DNA from: Phycisphaerae bacterium RAS1
GTDB taxonomy: Bacteria > Planctomycetota > Phycisphaerae > UBA1845 > Fen-1342
Direction: 5' to 3'
NCBI GenBank assembly: GCA_007859745.1
Contig: SMLU01000001.1
Location: forward strand, 620,001-684,000
Length of the DNA stretch: 64,000 nucleotides
The notes under the pieces were generated by a model, which was not told where the DNA came from, made no database searches, and was given only the letters and a program-made list of their open reading frames with translations. The translations under genes and the position numbers were made by a program. This document shows, one piece after another, positions 52,006 through 61,583 of this stretch; position 1 is the stretch's first letter, and every line of letters starts with the position of its first letter.

Positions 52006-52102
52006 TCCGAACCCGCCGCGCCAAGCGGCGGGGTGACGTCCCCGGCCTGTGTGGCGCCGATCGCTCACGATCGTCAACCCGCCGCTTGGCGCGGCGGGTT
52101 CA
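52006..52102. repeat. Palindromic repeat family C, copy 5
   Basis: TCCGAACCCGCCGCGCCAAG CGGCGGGGTGACG..., ending CAACCCGCCGCTTGGCGCGG CGGGTTCA. It lies between tRNA-Arg and the lipoprotein gene; the remaining gap shows no gene. Confidence 0.8.
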
Positions 52103-52158
52103 GAAAAACAGCCCGCTCGGCGGAGGCCCGCTCCACCGTCCGGGCGCTGGCGGTACCT

Positions 52159-52731
52159 CTACTCCCCTCCCTCGGGAAACTCGATCAGCAGGCCAGCGTG
52201 CTCGACGCCCAGCGCGACGATTCGCGCGATCCGGCCCGTGAAGCGCTTAAGGCCGACGAGCTTCTCCGATTCGGCCGTGAACTCGGAGCTGTCGCCGGTC
52301 GTTTCGCCGGTGAGCGGGTTATCGCGCGCCTGGAGCGTCAACGAGAATTCCGTCGGGGCGGGCTCCTGTTTGCTGTAGATCACGCGCAGCTCGACTTCCA
52401 TGGACTCCTGGCTGAGCCGAATGGGCTTCTCGCATTCGCCGTCGAGCACGTAGAACGTCATGCGGCCGGCCTGCTCGTCGAGAACCAGTTCAAGGTGCGC
52501 CTGGTGGTCGGAGAGCACGATCAGCATGCCGCGATGCGGCGCGAGGTGGATGTGTTCGGCCGCTTCGCCGGGGTCGTGCTCGTGGGCCCCGGGAAGCGGC
52601 CTGGGCGGTGCAGGTGCACTCGCCGCAGCGCTCGATCCGCCCGGCGGCTTCTGGCTCGGCGCCGGAGGACTGCGATCGCACGCGGTCAGAAAGAGCGACG
52701 CACACCAGAGCACGTACAATCGCGAGAACAT
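52159..52731 (-). CDS. His-rich lipoprotein linked to an ABC transporter
   Basis: 190 residues from ATG 52731 (GGAG nine bases upstream; a GTG two codons earlier is possible). The lipobox is LFLTAC. A Pro/Ser/Ala linker leads to a histidine cluster HEHDPGEAAEHIHLAPHRG (about 50-68), a plausible metal-binding stretch. Then follows a beta-rich domain (LIVLSDHQAHLELVLDEQAG, VELRVIYSKQEPAPTEFSLTL). It lies 37 bases after the FtsX-type permease on the same strand, so it is likely the third gene of the ATPase-permease-lipoprotein unit. Metal handling is inferred only from the His cluster. Confidence 0.7.
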   Translation of the reverse strand: MFSRLYVLWCASLFLTACDRSPPAPSQKPPGGSSAAASAPAPPRPLPGAHEHDPGEAAEHIHLAPHRGMLIVLSDHQAHLELVLDEQAGRMTFYVLDGECEKPIRLSQESMEVELRVIYSKQEPAPTEFSLTLQARDNPLTGETTGDSSEFTAESEKLVGLKRFTGRIARIVALGVEHAGLLIEFPEGGE

Positions 52732-52768
52732 GATCACAGACTCCAGAAGACTCTTGGCGGGCGGCTGC

Positions 52769-54061
52769 TCATGACGTCGGCGTGAGATTCGTCGCCACGT
52801 CGGTCGAGTAGGCCTTCACGGCCGGCAGCGTCCCGGCGAGCGCGCCCAGCGCGATCATGCCAAGCGGCGCCGCCCACAGGATCGGATGATAAAACAGCGG
52901 ATCGAGCGCCACGCCCGTCTGCGCGCGGATTACCGCGGCCGCCGCCCCCAGGATGGCCGCGAAGACGCCGAACCCGGCCGCCGCGCCCATCGCGGCAATC
53001 GCCGCGGATTCGACCAGAATGACGGAAAAGACGGTGAAGCGCCGCGCGCCCAGCGCCCGCAGGATGGCAAACTCGCGCCGCCGCTCGTTCAGCGTGTTGT
53101 AGATCGACGCCAGAATCGCCCCGGTCGCCACCGCCACAACCAGGTACGCCACCAGCGCCAGCACGCGGTGGAACCAGCCGATCTTGTCGAAGAGGTCGCG
53201 CAACACGTTGGCGATCGGAAACGCCAGCGTCGCGACCTTGCCTTGCCGGTTGATCTCCTGCTCCAGCACAAACCCGACCTCGCGCCCGCGCCCGCGCTCG
53301 TCGGTCTTGAACTTGAGCATGACCGCGCTGACCTCTCGAAATTCGTCCGGAATCGCCTGCCCCGGCCGGGCGGTGTATTCCTGCCCGCCGCCGCGCAGAA
53401 CGTGGTCGCTCATGCGGAATATGCCTTCGATCGGAATCCAGATCACGCGGTCGGAAGGCGAGTTGCTCGGCGCCAGCACTCCCACCACCACGTACTCCTC
53501 ATCGTGCCGCTTCGCCTCGTCGAATTGCAGGCCGTGATACGGATTGAACCGCGATCCAACGTGCAGTCCCGTCTGCTGCGCAGCAAAACTGCCGATCACC
53601 GCTTCACGCAGCGCCGGATCAAATGCCCGCCCCGCCGGGTCCGATGCGGCAAAGGTCAGCCGGCGGCCCTTCTCCAGCTCAAACCGCGAGAACATCTCGT
53701 CCGTCGTGCCGACGATGCGGAAGCCGCGATAGTTGTCGCCGACGGCGTAGGGAACCGCCAGCTCGACGTACGGCCGCTTGCGCACGGCTTCGTAAAGCGA
53801 CCAGGGGATGTTCCCCGGCGACGTTTCCAGGTGAAACAGCGTGTTCAGCACGAGCTGGAGCTGACTGCCGCGAGCGCCCAGCACCGCGTCAAAGCCGACC
53901 GGCGCTCCGACAAACGCCCGCCGGGCTTGATCGGAAATACTGAAAACGGCCATGACCAGCCCGCTGGCCAGCGCGGTGGAGACCACCGTGACCAGGGTTG
54001 AGAGCAGGTGCTGCCGCAGGCTGCGGCGCACCAGCAGCCACAGGTCGCCCAGTCCGGTCAT
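52769..54061 (-). CDS. FtsX/MacB-type ABC transporter permease
   Basis: 430 residues. An N-terminal membrane helix (about 17-38, HLLSTLVTVVSTALASGLVMAVF), a large periplasmic domain (about 45-270), and three C-terminal helices with the FtsX-type stretch VAVATGAILASIYNTLNERRREFAILRALGARR. This topology is that of MacB/LolC/DevC permeases, which use ATP hydrolysis to drive periplasmic motions rather than transport through the membrane core. Its ATG overlaps the stop of the ATPase gene by four bases (ATGA). Substrate unknown; no DevB/MacA-type adaptor gene is next to it. Confidence 0.9.
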   Translation of the reverse strand: MTGLGDLWLLVRRSLRQHLLSTLVTVVSTALASGLVMAVFSISDQARRAFVGAPVGFDAVLGARGSQLQLVLNTLFHLETSPGNIPWSLYEAVRKRPYVELAVPYAVGDNYRGFRIVGTTDEMFSRFELEKGRRLTFAASDPAGRAFDPALREAVIGSFAAQQTGLHVGSRFNPYHGLQFDEAKRHDEEYVVVGVLAPSNSPSDRVIWIPIEGIFRMSDHVLRGGGQEYTARPGQAIPDEFREVSAVMLKFKTDERGRGREVGFVLEQEINRQGKVATLAFPIANVLRDLFDKIGWFHRVLALVAYLVVAVATGAILASIYNTLNERRREFAILRALGARRFTVFSVILVESAAIAAMGAAAGFGVFAAILGAAAAVIRAQTGVALDPLFYHPILWAAPLGMIALGALAGTLPAVKAYSTDVATNLTPTS

Positions 54062-54771
54062 GCCCGCCCCCCCGTGCCGGCTGCGCCGACGGGTTGCGTG
54101 TCGGGCTGCACCGCGCGGTTAATCGCCGACAACGCCTGCACCGACTCGAACTCCGCCAGTACGGCCGGATCGTGGCTCACCAGCAGCAGAGCGGCCTCGT
54201 TCTCGCGGCAAATCTCGCGAATAAGCGTGAGGGCCTCATGGCCGTGGTGGCGGTCGAGATTGCCGGTCGGCTCGTCGGCCAGCACCAGTCGCGGGTGGTT
54301 CGCCAGCGCCCGCGCCACCGCGACACGCTGCTGTTGGCCGACCGAAAGCTGCCGCGGGCGGTAGTGCAGCCGATCCGCCAGTCCGACGCGCCGGAGCAGC
54401 TCACGCGCGATGCGCGGGTCGACGCCGCGGCCGAACATCATTCCGAGTTCGACGTTTTCGAGCGCGGTGAACCCCTGCAGCAGGTTGAAGGTCTGGAAGA
54501 CGTACCCGATCGCGGCGGCGCGCAGGCGGTCGCGCTGCGACTCGCTTCCGGCGGCCATGTTGTGACCATCAATCATCACGCGGCCACGATCAGGGACGAG
54601 GATGCCGGCCAGCAGATTAAGAAATGTCGTCTTTCCCGATCCACTGCTGCCCTGGAGCGCGATCTGCTGCCCGGCGTCCACCGCGAAACGCGGCACGTCG
54701 ATGACGGGCGTGCGCTGGCCGTCAGGATCAACAAAGGCCTTGACGAGATCGATCACATCGAGAACAGCCAT
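54058..54771 (-). CDS. LolD/MacB-type ABC transporter ATPase
   Basis: 237 residues from ATG 54771; the frame continues upstream through repeat DNA but that is not coding. Walker A QGSSGSGKTTFLNLLAG, Q-loop VFQTFNLLQGFTALENVELG, signature LSVGQQQRVAVARAL (Val for the usual first Gly, seen in some members), Walker B LVLADEPTGNLD, and H-loop LLLVSHDPAV. The first gene of a three-gene unit, coupled to the FtsX-type permease by a four-base overlap. The C-terminal 25 residues (AINRAVQPDTQPVGAAGTGG) are an unstructured addition. Confidence 0.92.
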   Translation of the reverse strand: MAVLDVIDLVKAFVDPDGQRTPVIDVPRFAVDAGQQIALQGSSGSGKTTFLNLLAGILVPDRGRVMIDGHNMAAGSESQRDRLRAAAIGYVFQTFNLLQGFTALENVELGMMFGRGVDPRIARELLRRVGLADRLHYRPRQLSVGQQQRVAVARALANHPRLVLADEPTGNLDRHHGHEALTLIREICRENEAALLLVSHDPAVLAEFESVQALSAINRAVQPDTQPVGAAGTGGRA

Positions 54772-54785
54772 GCGAGCAAGTTTAC

Positions 54786-54938
54786 GCGCGGCTGGTGCGG
54801 GCGTCTCGCCCGCACGCCGGGTAGTGCGGGCGCCTCGCCCGCGCTGGTTCGGCGACAGAGCTCGTGAACATTTGGGTGGGACGGGCGTCTCGCCCGTCCG
54901 CGCGGTCTCAAGAACGGGCAAGATGCCCGTTCCACCCA
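54786..54938. repeat. Family D hairpins upstream of the ABC operon
   Basis: GTGCGGGCGTCTCGCCCGCA C and GTGCGGGCGCCTCGCCCGC (54797-54845), then the standard family D unit at 54872-54938 (GGGTGGGACGGGCGTCTCGC CC..., AACGGGCAAGATGCCCGTT). Near 54935-54968 the motif CCGTTCCACCCACG is repeated three times in tandem. Confidence 0.75.
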
Positions 54939-55002
54939 CGCCGTTCCACCCACGCCGTTCCACCCACGCCGGCCCCCTCCCCGCTGGTCCACGCACCACG
55001 CA

Positions 55003-56181
55003 CTACCGCGCCAACTCCGCGATCCGCGCCTGTCGCGCCACAAGCGTGTCGGTGACCCAAGTCTCGTCGCTCGCGTGCGAGTAACCGCCAGCCCGCACCG
55101 CCGCAGCAACCTGCTCGCGCCTCAGCGCCGCGATCTTGCGCGCCATCCAGCGCGCGTCGCTCGGCGTCAGGTGGTCGAAGGCCGTGTTCGGCGTCGCCGG
55201 CCGCCAGCGCAGCGGGTCGAAATCCGCCGCGCTGAAGCGCCCGACGGCGGCTGAGAAGACCGGCGGCGGTGGATTCGGCTCGGCCCGCACGAGACCCAGC
55301 GTCAGCACCGTCACGATCACGCCCGCGTCCGCCGCCGGCCGCCATCCGTGCCACCGCTGCTTCGGCCGGCCCTGCCAGGCGCCCAGCGTTGAGTTGAAGT
55401 CGACCAGGTAGTACTTCGCCGGCGGATGCGGCGCGACGACCAGCGTGTTGTTTCCCACGCGGTCCACGTCATTCAGCCAGGCGCACGCCAGGCGCAGCCC
55501 GCGGACTTCGCGACGGTAGCGGAACCAGTCAAACTGAAAATGTCCCAGCACCCCGTCGAGCAATGGCGAGGCGGTTGCGCGGCGGCCGTCGAAACGGACA
55601 TCGCCGGTCCCGTCGATCCGCACCAGGTAGATTGGCGGCACGTTGTAGCCCAGCGCCCACAACAGGCGCGAGGAGATGACTTCGGCCGCAGTGCCCATTT
55701 CCGCGTACGCGGCGTCGTCGAGTTTGAACTGGTAGCGGCGGCCGGTCGCATCGCGTCCGCGGAAACCCGCGGTGGCCCCGCTTGTCTTCACGAGCTCAAT
55801 CGAGAAGGGCGGCGCCGGTGGCGGATCGACGCAGGCGCCGGCGGCGATGCGCGTGGGCGTCAGGTCCGCGGCCGGCCGATTCGTGAAGAAAATCGAATCG
55901 GACACGCCGTCGCCTGCCGCGTTCCAGGCTTCGTCGCCGCAAAGCAGGCGCCACAGCGGATCGAGGGTGAGGATGTCGCGTGCCGGATAAAAGACGACGT
56001 CCTTGGACTGCTCCTCCCATGGTCCTCCCTGGTTGGCGCGCACGTGCGGCTCAAGGGTCGCCTGTGTGTTGATGTATCGCAGCTCCGGGCAGCCGGCGAG
56101 CAGCAGCAGCGCGGCGCAGGCGAACGACCAACGGCGCGTCGCGCGAATTGGACGAGCGAGCTTCAAGGGCGACGGTCGCAA
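55003..56181 (-). CDS. Lipoprotein of unknown function with kinase-like motifs
   Basis: 392 residues from TTG 56181, chosen because AAGGAAA lies upstream and an export signal with lipobox LLLLAGC (Cys31) follows. The open frame runs another 1.8 kb upstream, but that part is antisense to the TPR gene and gatA end and is not used. In the mature part, a conserved-looking order appears: RYQFKLDDAAYAEMGTAAEV, SSRLLWALGYNVPPIYLVRI, LNDVDRVGNNTLVV, and KYYLVDFNSTLG. That resembles the catalytic loop (D-x-R-x-x-N) and metal Asp of atypical kinase folds. It is a resemblance only; the protein would be outside the cytoplasm. Confidence 0.65.
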   Translation of the reverse strand: MRPSPLKLARPIRATRRWSFACAALLLLAGCPELRYINTQATLEPHVRANQGGPWEEQSKDVVFYPARDILTLDPLWRLLCGDEAWNAAGDGVSDSIFFTNRPAADLTPTRIAAGACVDPPPAPPFSIELVKTSGATAGFRGRDATGRRYQFKLDDAAYAEMGTAAEVISSRLLWALGYNVPPIYLVRIDGTGDVRFDGRRATASPLLDGVLGHFQFDWFRYRREVRGLRLACAWLNDVDRVGNNTLVVAPHPPAKYYLVDFNSTLGAWQGRPKQRWHGWRPAADAGVIVTVLTLGLVRAEPNPPPPVFSAAVGRFSAADFDPLRWRPATPNTAFDHLTPSDARWMARKIAALRREQVAAAVRAGGYSHASDETWVTDTLVARQARIAELAR

Positions 56182-56192
56182 ATCACGTTTCC

Positions 56193-56328
56193 TTCCGAGC
56201 CGCGCGCGTAAGCAAGCGGTTCCTGCCGGCTCCGCTCCCTCACGGTCGCGGCTCGGATTGCAGGTGCCATGAGTGCCATGCCGACGGCCTTTGCGTCGGC
56301 ATGCCCACGCAAACGCCGTGGGCATGGC
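56193..56328. repeat. Palindromic families J (complete) and F (copy 2)
   Basis: 56193-56257 reads TTCCGAGCCGCGCGCGTAAG ... CTCACGGTCGCGGCTCGGA, a complete family J palindrome such as the one the IS split at 9.7/11.2 kb. Next, 56264-56328 is family F (GTGCCATGCCGACGGCCTTT GCGTCGGCATG...). They fill most of the divergent gap between the lipoprotein and TPR genes. Confidence 0.8.
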
Positions 56329-56436
56329 GCCCCCAAGCGACCAGTACGTGCAGACAGAATCCCGCGGCGACGGTTTGCGTATACTATAGATGGACACAGT
56401 CGTCGGGCGATTCTCGCCCGCCGCGCGAGAGACCGA

Positions 56437-57741
56437 ATGAACCCAGACGAAATCGAATCGGCCCTTGGCGAAGTGGGCGTGCTGCTGGAGAAGGGGCAGG
56501 CGGCCGAAGCGCTGCAGCGCCTCGACGAAGTCGATGGTCAACTGGCCGACACCGACGACCGCATCGAGGCGGCCTCGTTGCGAGCCTGGGCGCTTTCCGA
56601 GTTGGACCGCACCGAGGAGGCGCTCGACTTGCTCGAGCCGCTGCTGGAGCAGAATCCCGACGCCGGCCGGCTCTATGGGGCTCTGGGGATCGTCCTCTCC
56701 AACTCCGACAACCTGGACGAGGCCCGCAAGGCGCTCGAAACCGCGCTGGAGATCGACCCGCACGACGAGGCAGCCATCGCCAACCTCGGCCTGGTCTACG
56801 AAAAGATGCACGACGGCAAGCAGGCGATCCAGCTCTACGACCGCGCCATCGACATGGGCGTGGATATCGACTGGGCCCTGCAGCGAAAGGCCGCGGCCCA
56901 GATCGAACTGGGGGACTATGACGGCGCCAAGGGCACGCTCAAACGCTACCTGTCGCTGGCGCCCGACGACACCGCCCAGTGGATTTCGCTGGCCATTCTG
57001 CACAGCGACGACCGCGAGTATGAGCAGGCCACCGCCTGTTACGAGCAGGCCGAGCGGCTGGACGGCTCGTCGCCGGCCCTCCGCATGAACTGGGGCGTCA
57101 CCGCGGTTCGCGAGGGCCGGACCGACGCGGCCGAGCGGCAACTGGCCGAGCTGCGGCAGATCGAGCCGGACTCGATTCGCTGCCGGCTCCTGCAAGCCAT
57201 GATCCTGGAGCAGAACGGCCGCACGCGCGAGGCGACGCGCTGCTACGAGTCGGCTCTGGCCGAGGCCGATGCGCAATATGCCGACGACCGCGTCTTCGCG
57301 CTTGAGCTGGCGATGGACTATTTTGTGCGGCACAACGCCCGCACGCGCTGCGAGGAGCTGTTTCGCACCGCGTACGCGGAGAACACCTGCACGGTCGAAA
57401 TCTGCGAGGCCTACCGCGAATTGACCGGGCGGCGCGCGAAGCGCGCCGCTTGGTATAGCCTGGTGCTCGAAGGCGACTGGCGGCCGGGGTTGTCGCAGGT
57501 CTACGAGCGCGGCGCCCCGCGCGAGGGGCCGTTCACCCGCTTCCTGCGGAACTACCAGGTGGTGGCCTGCGATCGTGACGAGGCCGTCAGTCTGAGCCTG
57601 GACTTCGCCCGCCGCATGGGCGAAACCGGCCTGCGCGTGCGCGAATTCGTCGGAGACGAGGGGCTTCAGGACGCGGTCACGGGCATCTACGAGGTCGAGC
57701 GCGATGCGCTGGTCATCGCCGGCGAGCCGCCGACTCCGTAG
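56437..57741 (+). CDS. Tetratricopeptide-repeat protein
   Basis: 434 residues from ATG 56437 (GAGAG upstream). About eight TPR-type helical pairs from residue 5 to 300: [70 protein letters not shown], and [21 protein letters not shown]. It has no signal peptide, so it is probably a cytoplasmic scaffold. The last 110 residues ([20 protein letters not shown]... VIAGEPPTP) are not TPR: they look like an alpha/beta domain of about 100 residues with no name I can give. Its end overlaps the end of gatA on the other strand by 29 bases. Confidence 0.85.
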   Translation: MNPDEIESALGEVGVLLEKGQAAEALQRLDEVDGQLADTDDRIEAASLRAWALSELDRTEEALDLLEPLLEQNPDAGRLYGALGIVLSNSDNLDEARKALETALEIDPHDEAAIANLGLVYEKMHDGKQAIQLYDRAIDMGVDIDWALQRKAAAQIELGDYDGAKGTLKRYLSLAPDDTAQWISLAILHSDDREYEQATACYEQAERLDGSSPALRMNWGVTAVREGRTDAAERQLAELRQIEPDSIRCRLLQAMILEQNGRTREATRCYESALAEADAQYADDRVFALELAMDYFVRHNARTRCEELFRTAYAENTCTVEICEAYRELTGRRAKRAAWYSLVLEGDWRPGLSQVYERGAPREGPFTRFLRNYQVVACDRDEAVSLSLDFARRMGETGLRVREFVGDEGLQDAVTGIYEVERDALVIAGEPPTP

Positions 57742-59191
57742 CCTCGCGCTCATACGCGCGCGCGGCCTGCAACAGCACTCCCTCCGAGAAATGCGGCCCC
57801 AGCAACTGTATGCCGATCGGCAAACCGGCCGACGAGAATCCGCACGGCACGCTGATCGCCGGCACGCCCGCGAGGTTGGCGGCGGTGGTGTAGATATCCG
57901 CCAGGTACATCTGCAGCGGGTCGGCGGTTTTTTCGCCCAGGCGAAAGGCCGCGGTGGGCGCCGTGGGACAGGCCAGCACGTCAACCGCGCCGAAAGCACG
58001 GTCGAAATCCTGCTTGATCAGCGCACGGGCCCGCAGCGCCTTGTCGTAGTACGCATCGTAGTAGCCGGCCGACAGGGCGAACGTGCCCAGCAGAATTCTG
58101 CGTTTCACCTCCGGACCGAAGCCCTCGTCGCGCGAGGAGCTGTACAGATCGAGCACGTCGCGCGGACGGGGCGTGCGCCGGCCATAGTGCACGCCGTCGA
58201 AGCGCGCCAGATTGCTGGAAGCCTCGGCCGTCGCGATCAGGTAATACACCGCAATGACGTAAGCCGAATGGGGCATCGAGAGCTCGACGACTGTGGCCCC
58301 CCGTCCACGCAGCACCCCGACCGCCGCCTCGACCGCGGCCCGAACCTCGCCATCCAGCCCGTCGCCGAAGTACTCACGCGGCAGTCCGATGCGCAGGTCG
58401 CCGATTCGCTTCGTAACGCCAGCATCCGCCAGCATCGCGCGATAGTTCGGCACCGGTTCGGACGCGCTGGTGGCGTCGTGCGGGTCGTTGCCCGCGATCA
58501 CCGAGAGCATCAGGGCCGTGTCCTCGACGCAGCCGGCCATCGGGCCGATCTGATCCAGACTGGAGCCGTAAGCGACCAGCCCGTAGCGCGAGACGCGCCC
58601 GTACGTCGGCTTCAGCCCCACCACGCCGCAGAGCGACGCCGGCTGGCGCACCGAACCGCCCGTGTCCGAACCGAGCGCCACGGGCGCGAGACCCGCGGCG
58701 ACGGCGGCCGCCGATCCGCCCGACGATCCGCCCGGGACGCATTCCGGGTTCCACGGGTTGCGGGCCGGGCCGAAGCCGCTGTTTTCGGTGGATGAGCCCA
58801 TCGCGAACTCGTCGCAATTCGTCTTGCCGATGACGATTCCGCCTGCGGCGCGGATTCGCGCCACGGCCGTCGCTTCGAAGGGCGAGTGATAGTTCGCGAG
58901 GAACTTCGATCCGCAGGTCGTCCGGCCTGAGAGGGTGGCGATGGTGTCCTTGATCGCAACCGGCACGCCGGCGAGGGCGCCGACCGGACGGCCGGCATCA
59001 ACGGCGGCGTCGATCGCCGCCGCGGCCTGAAGCGCCGAGTCCGCCGGCACATCGAGAAATGCGTTCAGCCGGGGATTGGCGTCGGCGATGCGGGCCAGCG
59101 CCGCGCGGCAGACTTCCACTGCGCGAACGCGCCCGCCGGCGACGTCGGCAGCCAGCGAAGCGGCGGATTTGACGGGAGCGACCTTCATCAT
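57713..59191 (-). CDS. gatA: Glutamyl-tRNA(Gln) amidotransferase subunit A (GatA)
   Basis: 492 residues from ATG 59191 (a second ATG follows directly). Amidase-signature subunit that releases ammonia from glutamine. The Ser-cisSer-Lys triad is visible: Lys in [18 protein letters not shown], then [36 protein letters not shown] with both serines, followed by [22 protein letters not shown]. Length is normal (E. coli lacks it; most are 480-490). Partner gatC is at 48.3 kb. The C-terminal 29 bases overlap the end of the TPR gene in antisense. Confidence 0.97.
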   Translation of the reverse strand: MMKVAPVKSAASLAADVAGGRVRAVEVCRAALARIADANPRLNAFLDVPADSALQAAAAIDAAVDAGRPVGALAGVPVAIKDTIATLSGRTTCGSKFLANYHSPFEATAVARIRAAGGIVIGKTNCDEFAMGSSTENSGFGPARNPWNPECVPGGSSGGSAAAVAAGLAPVALGSDTGGSVRQPASLCGVVGLKPTYGRVSRYGLVAYGSSLDQIGPMAGCVEDTALMLSVIAGNDPHDATSASEPVPNYRAMLADAGVTKRIGDLRIGLPREYFGDGLDGEVRAAVEAAVGVLRGRGATVVELSMPHSAYVIAVYYLIATAEASSNLARFDGVHYGRRTPRPRDVLDLYSSSRDEGFGPEVKRRILLGTFALSAGYYDAYYDKALRARALIKQDFDRAFGAVDVLACPTAPTAAFRLGEKTADPLQMYLADIYTTAANLAGVPAISVPCGFSSAGLPIGIQLLGPHFSEGVLLQAARAYEREATESAARRR

Positions 59192-59238
59192 TTCTTTTCG
59201 ACACTGCGGAACCGGCGTCTCAGCCTGTGACGACTTGC

Positions 59239-59301
59239 GTGGAACGGGCATCTTGTCCGTTCCCGGCGGCGCACGGACGGGCGAGACGCCCGTCCCACCC
59301 A
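59239..59301. repeat. Palindromic family D, full unit
   Basis: GTGGAACGGGCATCTTGTCC GTTCC, a spacer, then GGACGGGCGAGACGCCCGTC CCACCC. Two hairpins head to head, as at 14779 and 54872. It lies in the divergent gap between gatA and the VWA gene. Confidence 0.75.
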
Positions 59302-59473
59302 GATATTCACAGGCCGGCGGCCGGTCCTCCAAACTAGTCCATCCCCGGTTTTCCGACGGGGCGGCGGGCAAATCAGCGTCAGTGTAGAGTGTGCGCCGGG
59401 CAGCCGCCACGCCGACGTGCGGCGGCGTGCTGCTGGTGTCGGACCGGCCTCCGTTCGTATCAATGAGCTGCTT

Positions 59474-60538
59474 GTGAACGGCGTGACGTTTGACGATCTC
59501 CGCTGGCTGAACCTGCTCTGGGCCGCGCTACTCGCGCTGCTCGTGGGCATCTACGGCGCGTGGCAGCGGCGCCGCGCGCTGCGGCTCTTCTCGACGCTGA
59601 ACCTGCTGCCGAAGCTGGCGCCCGCCGGCGGCTGGCTGCGGCCGCTGGTGCGGCTGGCGCTGGCGGCGATCTGCCTGCTCTGCCTGACCGGGGCGATCAT
59701 CGGCCCGCGTTGGGGGCAGGCCGAGCAGCTCGTCGTCCGCCGCAATATCGACGTCATGGTCCTGCTCGACGTGTCGCGCTCGATGCTGGCCCGCGACATC
59801 GCCCCCAATCGCCTGGAGCGCGCCAAGCTCTCGATCCGCGACGACCTGCTGCCCGCGCTCGGCGGCGACCGCGTCGGCCTGATCGCCTTCGCCGGCGCCG
59901 CGACGCTCACCTGCCCGCTGACGGATGACTACGGCTTCCTGCGGCTCGTGCTCGACGAACTGAGCACCACCAGCGTGCCGCGCGGCGGGACACTCATCGG
60001 CGACGCGATCCGCAAGGCGTCCGAATGCTTCCCCAAGTCGCTCGACAGCCACAAGGTGGTTCTGCTCATCACCGACGGCGAGGACCACGAGAGTTACCCG
60101 ATCGACGCCGCCAAGGCGATCTGGAAGGACCAGGGCGTGCCGATCGTGGCGGTGGCGCTGGGCGATGAGCGCGAGGGGGCGCGCATCCCGGTCGAGTCGC
60201 CGCGCGGCGAGAAATACCTGGAGCATGAGGGGCAGACAGTCTGGTCGAAGGCGAATTTCGACGACCTGCGCTCCATTGCGGCGGTCTCGGACCTGAACGC
60301 GTTTATCCCGGTCGGCACGCGAAATTTCGATCTGGGCGACATTTACAAGCAGCGGATTGTGCCGCTCATCAAGCACAAGGAAATGAGCGAGAAAAAGCAG
60401 GTGCTCTCGCCGTCGCAGTATCACCTCTTTGCGGTCGCGGCGCTGGCGGCGCTGCTGCTCGACAGCTTTCTGCGCGACGGCCCGCGACGCAGCCCGGCGC
60501 GGCTGGCGATGCGAAATGAAAGGGGGCTGGCGGCGTGA
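59474..60538 (+). CDS. VWA-domain membrane protein (BatA/BatB type)
   Basis: 354 residues from GTG 59474; other in-frame GTGs at 59417 and 59483 are possible. Two N-terminal helices (about 10-30 and 50-70) and one near the C-terminus ([16 protein letters not shown]) bracket a periplasmic or cytoplasmic von Willebrand A domain. The metal site (MIDAS) has DVSRSM, Thr in GGTLIGDAI and the acidic ITDGEDHE. This is the BatA/B form of the Bat operons (stress resistance, membrane complex assembly; often with moxR). batC-like follows with a four-base overlap; moxR and the DUF58 gene are not in the window. Confidence 0.88.
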   Translation: MNGVTFDDLRWLNLLWAALLALLVGIYGAWQRRRALRLFSTLNLLPKLAPAGGWLRPLVRLALAAICLLCLTGAIIGPRWGQAEQLVVRRNIDVMVLLDVSRSMLARDIAPNRLERAKLSIRDDLLPALGGDRVGLIAFAGAATLTCPLTDDYGFLRLVLDELSTTSVPRGGTLIGDAIRKASECFPKSLDSHKVVLLITDGEDHESYPIDAAKAIWKDQGVPIVAVALGDEREGARIPVESPRGEKYLEHEGQTVWSKANFDDLRSIAAVSDLNAFIPVGTRNFDLGDIYKQRIVPLIKHKEMSEKKQVLSPSQYHLFAVAALAALLLDSFLRDGPRRSPARLAMRNERGLAA

Positions 60539-61554
60539 GCAGGCTTGCGTTTGCTTGGCGCGTCTGGTCGCCGTGGCTTGTGCTGCTCATCATCGGCGCC
60601 GCAGGGGGCGCTTCGGCTGCCGAGTCGCCGCGCGAGCTGAGCAAACGGGGCAACGATGAATTCGCGGCCGGCCGATTCAAGGAGGCGCTGGAGAGCTACA
60701 ACAAGGCCGCGGAACTGGCGGAGAAGAGCGGGGCCGCGTCGGCCGAGTTGCTGCACAACCGCGCCGCGGCGCATTTCAAGCTGGGCGAAACGGCCGAAGC
60801 CCGCGAGTTGTGGGTGAAGGCGCTGGCGCTGCGCGACGCAGCTTACGAAGCCCGTTGCCGCTACAACCTGGGCAACTGCGACTACGCCGAGGCGCTCGCC
60901 GCGGCCCAGGGCGGCGACGCGAAAAAGGCGTTGGAGCACCTGGGTCGGGCGGCGGATCAGTATCGCGACGCGATCAAGCTCGACGCCGGCTTCAGCAACG
61001 CGCGCGCCAACCTGGAGCTTACTCAGCAGCTCAAAACCATGATCGAGCAGCAGGCTCAGACGCAGCCCAGCTCGCAGTCCACGCAAGGCGACAAGAATCA
61101 GAAGGGCGAGAGCCAGCCCAGCAGCCAGGACCCACCGCAGCAGGGTGAGGGCGATCAGCAGCAATCGCAGGACCAGCAGTCGTCCAGTCAGCCGAGTTCT
61201 CAACAGCAGGGCGAGCAGTCGGAAGAACAGGACCAGGAGCAGGGTCAGCAGGAATCCCAGTCGCAGCCCTCCGATGAGCCGAAAGAACCACCCAAGCCCG
61301 ACGCTGAGCAATCCCAGGGGCCCGACTCACAGCCCGCCGAATCCCAACCCGCGCAGGCGCGGCAAGCCCAGTCGCAACCGGCGGCGAAAGAAGAGGACCA
61401 GCAGGATTCCGACCAGGCAAAGCAACCGCTGCGCATGAGCAAACAGGAAGCCGAGCGGCTCTTGCAAATGGTTCGCGACCTGGAGAAGAAGCGCCGCGAA
61501 GCGATTCAGAGACGTGAGCGCGCCAAGCAGAAGCCGGTCGACAAGGACTGGTGA
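60535..61554 (+). CDS. TPR protein (BatC type) with long Gln/Ser-rich tail
   Basis: 339 residues from GTG 60535 (GTGA overlap with the VWA gene). A signal peptide (to about ASAAE) precedes three TPR units (about 30-170): SKRGNDEFAAGRFKEALESYNKA, AELLHNRAAAHFKLGETAEA, and YEARCRYNLGNCDYAEALA. Residues ~175-300 are a low-complexity Gln/Ser/Pro/Glu tract, and a charged helix (MSKQEAERLLQMVRDLEKKRRE) ends the protein. BatC-like proteins partner with the VWA proteins. The tail length is unusual and is likely disordered. Confidence 0.85.
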   Translation: MSRLAFAWRVWSPWLVLLIIGAAGGASAAESPRELSKRGNDEFAAGRFKEALESYNKAAELAEKSGAASAELLHNRAAAHFKLGETAEARELWVKALALRDAAYEARCRYNLGNCDYAEALAAAQGGDAKKALEHLGRAADQYRDAIKLDAGFSNARANLELTQQLKTMIEQQAQTQPSSQSTQGDKNQKGESQPSSQDPPQQGEGDQQQSQDQQSSSQPSSQQQGEQSEEQDQEQGQQESQSQPSDEPKEPPKPDAEQSQGPDSQPAESQPAQARQAQSQPAAKEEDQQDSDQAKQPLRMSKQEAERLLQMVRDLEKKRREAIQRRERAKQKPVDKDW

Positions 61555-61583
61555 CGCGGCCTAACCGAGCCGCGGCAGCGGCG

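Noticed and set aside
56182-57999. Very long minus-strand open frame continuing upstream of the lipoprotein gene
   Set aside because: This part is exactly antisense to the TPR gene and the end of gatA; its residues show compositional shadows of those genes, and a signal peptide with lipobox starts only near 56181.
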